Source: Schistocephalus solidus
Lineage: Eukaryota; Platyhelminthes; Cestoda; Diphyllobothriidea; Diphyllobothriidae
Assembly (NCBI GenBank): GCA_017591395.1
Contig: WEDG01000466.1
Location: 372,001 to 436,000 of the forward strand
Reading direction: 5' to 3'
DNA: 64,000 nucleotides
This document shows, in pieces, positions 58,601-64,000 of the stretch; the first letter of the stretch is position 1; every line of letters begins with the position of its first letter. Below the pieces are notes generated by a model. That model was not told the DNA's origin. It was given only the letters and a program-made list of their open reading frames with translations, and did not search any database. Position numbers and translations under genes: made by a program.

Positions 58601-61600
58601 TGTTATGGGAGCGCAACCCGAATAACGCCTGCCGTGCCCTAATGTGGCCCCCATGTTGGTCCAACGCATCTACCACGTGGCCCGTTTAGGGGGCATCTAC
58701 GTAGGGGGGTCGCTAAGTACTACAAATAGCACACTCATTGTGTCCCACTAACTGCGAATGTCTTTGATGATGGGTTCAAGAGTGAATCCGAAGCGTCAGG
58801 CCAATAAAATTCTGGTTCCAGTGATTGCATCTTCTCCTCCTGAAATGCTACCTGGAACTCGCCTATTCACTTCTATCAGCAATTGTGTGTAATAAAATTT
58901 ACGTAATACATCTTTCTTGGAAAGACATCCATGAATATCTGTTAATGTTTCATTACATTTGGTCCTCAAAACGCAGAATACTCCTCTCTTCTTCCAAAAA
59001 TCAACAATATTTCAAAAATACGGAAAATGAGGCTTTTGAAAAACTAAATATTTGATGGTTAAAATGTAAAGATTCTTAGCGAAAACCCATAACTTAAATG
59101 CAAGTTTCCTTACTCTATATTTGCACGTTTTGCACAGCTCCGGTCATAGTTTCGGCTAGTGTGTGACTGCGAAAATCACTTTAACACTTCTTTATGCAAA
59201 AAATGTCTTATTCAGTGGGCTTTAGTTGTTATCAACCTAGAAACCTCACGATGCGCCACAAATTGGCTCGGAAAATTTATTAGATTCCTTATTTTTAAAG
59301 TGGGGTAAAGAGCTGTTTAGAGGTATGCTAGTTGCCTTGGGATCAACAACTGCTTTGTCTACGGAAACGCGATCTATCTAATTGTACTTTAAAAATTCAG
59401 CTAATTACGCATTCTTTTTTATGGTTGTGACACACTAGCCCCTGACGACGCGAGAACTTCGGCCGGATTCCTTCCCGAAATATGACCTTCTGGGCTGTTT
59501 AAATTGCTCTGCGGAAATCGTTGACATTGCTGCCAAGATTGAGACTGCTCGATACGTCACGAGGGACATCTGTGGCACGGACGAGGAACGAATGACGGCC
59601 ATAGCCGCACACGACTACCTCAAAGACGCTTTCAAAAACTCAGGCGTAACAGTCGGGGAGGTTAAAATTGATCCGAACACGTACCGCATGATCGACGCTG
59701 TCAACCGCGCTGTGAAGGGTAAGCTGACTTCATTCAACCTACGTAACTACCAAGCTTCTAAGATGTCTTCCACAAGCTTCAGATACAGGGTTTATTTTTT
59801 CGGTTACCTTAGCATCGCACGTGAATGAACCTCACACCGGCAATTCACACTTAAACTTTGTCAAGTGTGGAGAAAGGACGGTCGTTTCACCCTGCAGTTT
59901 CTGAAGGCCATACGCTCATAAAGCTCCCAACTGCATTTCCAGTCAAGATTTGATGCTATAGGAATGTAAATTTATTTATTTATCTTTTTTTGTATATACT
60001 GGAGATGAATGTTCGAATTCCAGGTATCTGTGTGATGAAGTAGGAAAAATGTTTGACAACGGAAAATGAAACTCGTTCTCAACTTTCAACATTGGTAGTT
60101 TATAAAATGAGGAGCTGGAACCGGATAGTCGGTCAGCGCATGTATTATAATCAGCAGGTTTGTCAAGCCATGGATTTGGTAAGAAACCGACTATTCAGTC
60201 TGTAGTAAGAAACCAAAACATGCGGCTTTCCGAATTAACACTGTCTGTATTTTGTTAATATACTTATGGCACTGATAATTAATTCAAGTACATTAACAAA
60301 GTTTTAACTGCACCTGGACACTTCTTATGGAATATGTCCCTCGTTTGTGCGTAGCAGGCCTACAATTCTGTTATATTTTAAGGCCGGACAGAAGGCTTAA
60401 AACTGTTAGCACATTAATATTACTGCGTAATGCTTTCCTCTGGAATATCCGACCGGGGCGAATACACTTTATAGTCAGCAGTGTTGAACCAATAATCAGC
60501 TAATATAAGGTAGTAAAATCGTGATTTTGGTTGCACGTGATTGGGCGAATTGAGAAGAACGCAAACCAAAAGGCCTATGTCTTCCATGTCTTCATGGCAA
60601 CTTTATCATTAACTGGCAAGGAGCACTCTTCGTCGCACGGGCTGATATTTAGAGTCATATTTTGAAGCTGTAATTCGAGACTTAACCCAGTTGTTTCACC
60701 AAATTTACATTCTAGGAGTCATACGCTCATAGCCGTTATGCATTCTTTTAAGGACATGATTTTGAACATCCTAAGCTTGCAAGTTCACTTTTTTTCAGAA
60801 AACAAACAAATCAATGTCGATGATCGATTGGTCAAAGTTCTGACGAGTTCTTTTGCGGACTCAAGGAACCACTAACTCTGCACGTTCACTATTCACTTTG
60901 TCTCGTCCAGTTCTCCATCTGAACAAACGTGCAATACGGAAATTTGCGATACAGGATAGATCGGGTCTCACAATTATCTAAAAACCACGCATACAATATC
61001 TTCATAGATGACATTATAACATGGTGTTTGCATATTTTTGATAAGACACAGAAGAAGGTAGCCCCTTACTACACAGGTAGCCTTGCACTTACTTTCAAGA
61101 AGGGTACAGAATCCCTTTTCGTAACCAGAACCTTGAGCCTACTGAAACTGTAGCCGGAATCTCCCTGGAATTCGGCGCAAAGAGGACTTGTAGTCATGAG
61201 TGTGACCGTTGTTTAACCACTGGATCTCGACGGAAATTCGATTGTCCGAATGGAACACCAAGAAAGACGAAGGAGAAAGCTTTGGCCACACCGGACTCTT
61301 CTGGCTTTGTCAGCCTGATCTGAATAACCTTCAAATTGAAATCAAGCTTTCCTCTCATTGAGGAATGATTTAAACACTAAAACTTCAAGCCATAGCCTCA
61401 TCGTCTCCTGTGACGCGTATGAAGCTCTAGCCATCGCAGTGCATGACGGCATAAGTTCATTCTTAAATTCGTCTCTAAGTTCAATGATCAGGAGAAGTTG
61501 AGGAGGAATTTATATATCGATTTGAAATTTCAGTAAGGATGACCTTCTAAATACGACATGGTAATAGTAATACCCGTTTCAACTAACGAAGGTGGCCCTG

Positions 61601-63768
61601 CGCATAATTTCCGAAAGGAGGAATGTTTCCTTGTCCAAACCCCGACACTAACTCCTAGAACAACCCTAATCTCAACTCGAACTCCTAACTTTGCAGTTAA
61701 CACTAACCCTTAATTTAATTCTAAACTTATGCCTTGCCTATTTTAACGCTAATCTAAATTCTTATCTTGAATTGTACCCTCAACTGAACCCTAAAGCTAA
61801 CAGTAATTCTAACCTTATTTCCCGAGACGCCTGTATTGCCGATGGTTCCTGTTCTCATGTCCTGTTTAGCGGGACTAGATAATTCATTCTTACAGCTAAT
61901 GTTCATGAGTCTATGAGAGAGTCTGAATACCAAAGATATAACGAAGCTTCTACACGGTAGAAGGCCAGAATCTTGAGAAATTTCATTTCACTCTAACCTC
62001 TTTGCTGTTTAATAACAGACGAGAATGAACATCACATCATTGTGTTTCAAACGCCTCAGTACTTAGTATTCGCAGGAACTCTCTCCCAGTTCCTCCAAAT
62101 AAGAATCTACATGCGACATCTTCTTTTAAAGAATTATCAGCATGTATAATAAGCGTCTGCCTTGTATTACCTTGAAGGCACCAAATACGACGCTCGATAC
62201 GTCACTCTGGAATACACGTCTTCAAATCAAACCGCCGTGGACAAAGAACTCTACTTTGTCGGCAAGGGCATCACCTTCGATACTGGCGGCGCAAGCATTA
62301 AGACGGGCGGCAACATGTTGTTCATGCACAACGATAAGTGCGGAGCCGCTGGTGTTGCCGGTTTCTTCAAAGCCCTTGACCTGCTGCAGCCGAAAACGCT
62401 GAACGCACATGGCAAACTGGCCTTCGTGCGCAACGGCCTTGGCGCAGACATGTACCTTGTGGACGAAATCATCAAGTCCAAAGCGGGCATCCGAAGTCGC
62501 ATCGGAAGCACTGATGCTGAGGGTCGCAATGTCATGGTAGACCTCATAACAGACTGCATTGAAGATGTAAGTCACTCTGCACTGAACTTACCTCCTGCCT
62601 AAATCAGAGATCCAAAGCCTTGAGAGGGTCTACATAGGAAGCGAACTAGCAGATCAGGAACAATATGCCCGCAGATTTCTGATCACTTCCTCTTGATAGG
62701 AGCACTAGATGAAATTCGATATTCATTAGAATCTTTAACCATCGATATCAGCAAGGGAGCTTGGAAGCTTTTTCGGTAAGATGGGCTACCTCTATACAAA
62801 CCCTCTGATGCGAAATCCTGTCTTGATGATCCCTAGTTAAACAGAAGGATAAAACGAAACGGTCTCATAGAATGCTGTTCTCTCAAGCAGCTTTTTCAGT
62901 TCTAAACCTGTTTAGTGGGATACGCCAAGGATCAAATCTGCGTTGTGTAACCGGCTGCAGTGGCTTAGTCGATGGCAACCAGTAAACCAAGTTTTATTCC
63001 AGTGCTAAAGGATTGGTTTCTTTATGTTTTCGATTCTGATGCTTCGCGTTATCAGCAATACATAGACCATAACGGACGCTATTTTGAAAGCAGACTTTGC
63101 TGAAAAAAATTAGCCTTGTTTGTAGGTTCTATTCCACTTAAAACATGGAATGCAACTCAAGAAGACTTGACCTTATGATTTTCCATAGTATGTTTAAATA
63201 CTTTTGGAAATCTTTTTCTGAGTATAGTTTCAGTGGTGAAAATGTTTCCAAAACTATGGTTTGTATCTCACGTTGGCAACTCCCCGACCGAAATAAAAAC
63301 AAGTGGTTAAATTTGAACCTAAGGATTGATAAAAATGATTGTGGTCACCATTTCATAAAAAAGTGTCGTTAATAGCCTTATTCTAAATACTGTTCCCTAT
63401 ATATCTCCAAGGTAGTTATTCAAATGCTACTTGACCGATACTCAACTTTGGCAGGGAGTAGCGTTAGACGGAAGCAAGTGATCACTAATTTCGAGTAGTT
63501 GATATTTATAAGGTGAAATTAAATGTCAGGTGTAGCTTAAATCCCATATAGTCCTGTAAATGCAGAGCGTTCCCCATCTAATGTCACGCAGATCTTGCAG
63601 AAGTGTACGGTCCGCACATTCTAATTGTTAAGTTTGCCTAAAAACACACTACTCATGCGTTTCACACTTTAGATTAAAAATCGATCAGGGGACAATTACA
63701 CGAAGGCTCATATTTTCACGGTCGCCACCCTCACTGGACACGTTGGTCAGGCCTTCGGCAAGTTGACG
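52610..63768 (+). CDS. LAP-B: M17-family leucyl aminopeptidase-like protein with signal peptide, 3' end outside window
   Basis: Tandem paralog of LAP-A with the same presumed activity. Exons: 52610-52810, 53264-53329, 53579-53661, 57672-57822, 59439-59718, 62178-62566, 63673-63768, giving 422 residues. Exons matching LAP-A exons 8-10 must lie beyond the window. All introns are GT-AG with the same phases as LAP-A. Exons 2, 3 and 5 have identical lengths in both genes (66, 83, 280 bases). Residues 1-21 (MRFGVLFLSCFVLIEGLVHA) form a signal-peptide-like segment with a good cleavage context. VGKGITFDTGG gives K290 and D295; K302, D313 and STDAEGR (D373, E375, R377) complete the expected ligand set at the same numbers as in LAP-A. 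Sequons NQT and NRS are present. Introns 3-5 are 4.0, 1.6 and 2.5 kb against 0.24, 0.92 and 0.32 kb in LAP-A and carry SINE-A, Penelope-like, family C and telomere-like insertions. Confidence 0.88.
53662..55124. other. First part of LAP-B intron 3, nothing recognised
   Basis: Intronic sequence without a recognised repeat. The donor is GTAAGT at 53662. Confidence 0.4.
55125..55400 (+). repeat. Full SINE-A copy in LAP-B intron 3
   Basis: Module X (GAGCCACAAGGCGCAACGG, CCGTTTGGTGAGCCCCC), the lead-in TATTCCCGGTTGAAACCGAC, a head with box B GGTTCGAACC (about 55290-55299), and the tail GGCAAATAAGCCAGAAATGG, CTCTTGTCTTTGTCGG. Same orientation as the host gene. Confidence 0.7.
55485..55770 (+). repeat. 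Diverged Penelope-like tail unit in LAP-B intron 3
   Basis: Matches the 355-base tandem unit through CCAGAAACTGCATAAATG, ATCACGCAGCAGCAAAATA, TTGGCGAAAAATGGGTCGGA, TAGCTAATACCTATTTCCGG and a GACATAACGTGGTAATTCC segment. The hammerhead core (about 55518-55592) has CTAACGA for CUGANGA; stem II still pairs with wobbles. Confidence 0.55.
55771..57671. other. Rest of LAP-B intron 3, nothing recognised
   Basis: AT-rich intronic sequence ending at the acceptor TTTTTATAG (57671). Confidence 0.4.
58338..58720 (+). repeat. Family C repeat in LAP-B intron 4
   Basis: GTGACCGTCGTAGTCCGACG, ATGTCCACCGTATGCC, AAAGTGATAGTAGACTTGCG, CTACCGCACTCTCTCC, AGGTGGCTGGCGCGG, GTTCGGCATTTGTTATGGGA, AATAACGCCTGCCGTGCCC and CCATGTTGGTCCAACGCATC. 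Close match in order and spacing to 26886-27300, with a hammerhead motif just after it. Confidence 0.65.
58760..58801 (+). ncRNA. Hammerhead-like motif in LAP-B intron 4
   Basis: Stem I GTCT (58760-58763) with AGGC (58798-58801); core TTGATGA (58764-58770) against CUGAUGA; stem II GGGTTC (58772-58777) with GAATCC (58784-58789); GAAG (58790-58793) in the GAAA position, where the last base may pair as G-U with U16.1; cleavage triplet GTC (58795-58797). The single clear core defect is U for C3, so activity is doubtful. Confidence 0.5.
59719..61634. other. Most of LAP-B intron 5, nothing recognised
   Basis: The donor is GTAAGC at 59719. No exon fitting the LAP-A model is missing here: exons 5 and 6 join directly in phase 1. 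Confidence 0.45.
61635..61885. repeat. Telomere-core element in LAP-B intron 5
   Basis: Degenerate CCCTAA-type units (AACAACCCTAATCTCAAC, AACACTAACCCTTAATTT, ACTGAACCCTAAAGCTAAC) are followed by GATGGTTCCTGTTCTCATG and TCCTGTTTAGCGGGAC, the conserved end seen at 41048-41092 and, inverted, at 41325-41370. Confidence 0.45.
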
Positions 63769-64000
63769 GTAAGTGATGCTTTTACAAACTGTAATGAATG
63801 CTTTATTCCGACCCTACCGCATCGTAAAATTCAGTCTGCGAATAACATTTGTCATCAAAGTCGCCGTAACTTCGGTTTCATTCAGGCCGTACTTCACGGT
63901 ACAATTAAGTCTGCGAAATAAATAATTTTTTTTGCAACTTCGCTAACTTATAATCATACTTAGAGCTCAGGAAAATCCCCTAAGATTATGATTAATTTTC

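Noticed and set aside
62222..62575. 117-codon open frame on the minus strand
   Set aside because: It is antisense to LAP-B exon 6, whose sense frame matches the M17 catalytic domain and the LAP-A paralog.

Overview
The window looks like nuclear DNA of a flatworm, most probably a tapeworm of the diphyllobothriid type. This is inferred from gene structure and repeat content, not from a search. Genes are split by GT-AG introns, coding density is very low, and most of the sequence is decayed mobile DNA: Penelope-like retroelements with GIY-YIG endonucleases, hammerhead ribozyme motifs, tRNA-derived SINE-like repeats, hAT transposons and (TA)n tracts. No bacterial-style operon, CRISPR array or rRNA gene is visible.

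Layout. About 1-43100 holds no host gene that I can support. It carries scattered SINE-like copies, decayed Penelope-like sequences (10.9-14.7 kb and 18.1-19.7 kb), one nearly intact Penelope-like element on the minus strand (about 20096-22730) with inverted terminal pseudo-LTRs, several copies of a GC-rich pyrimidine-tract repeat, two hAT copies facing each other (38204-39038 and 39131-40074), and elements whose core resembles degenerate telomere repeat. Between about 43.1 kb and the right edge lie two tandem plus-strand genes for M17-family (leucyl aminopeptidase-like) metallopeptidases. The first, LAP-A (43178-48595), is complete: ten exons, 557 codons. The second, LAP-B (from 52610), is cut by the window end after its seventh exon.

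The two aminopeptidase genes share exon number, order and intron phase, and several exons have identical lengths, so they arose by tandem duplication. Both begin with a hydrophobic signal-peptide-like segment, unusual for a family that is normally cytosolic, and both keep the seven expected metal and catalytic residues. Each has a TATA-like box 39-64 bases before its ATG. They differ mainly in intron size: LAP-B introns have been invaded by the same repeats that fill the rest of the window.

The most interesting non-coding signal is a set of hammerhead-ribozyme-like folds. They occur in tandem 355-base units (19.2-19.6 kb), in both inverted pseudo-LTRs of the Penelope-like element, and beside a GC-rich repeat inside a LAP-B intron (58.76 kb). 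Degenerate relatives are at about 12.9, 23.7, 28.9, 29.5, 35.4, 50.3 and 55.5 kb. Exon borders were placed by eye from splice sites, reading frame and comparison of the two paralogs. Repeat borders are approximate unless stated otherwise.
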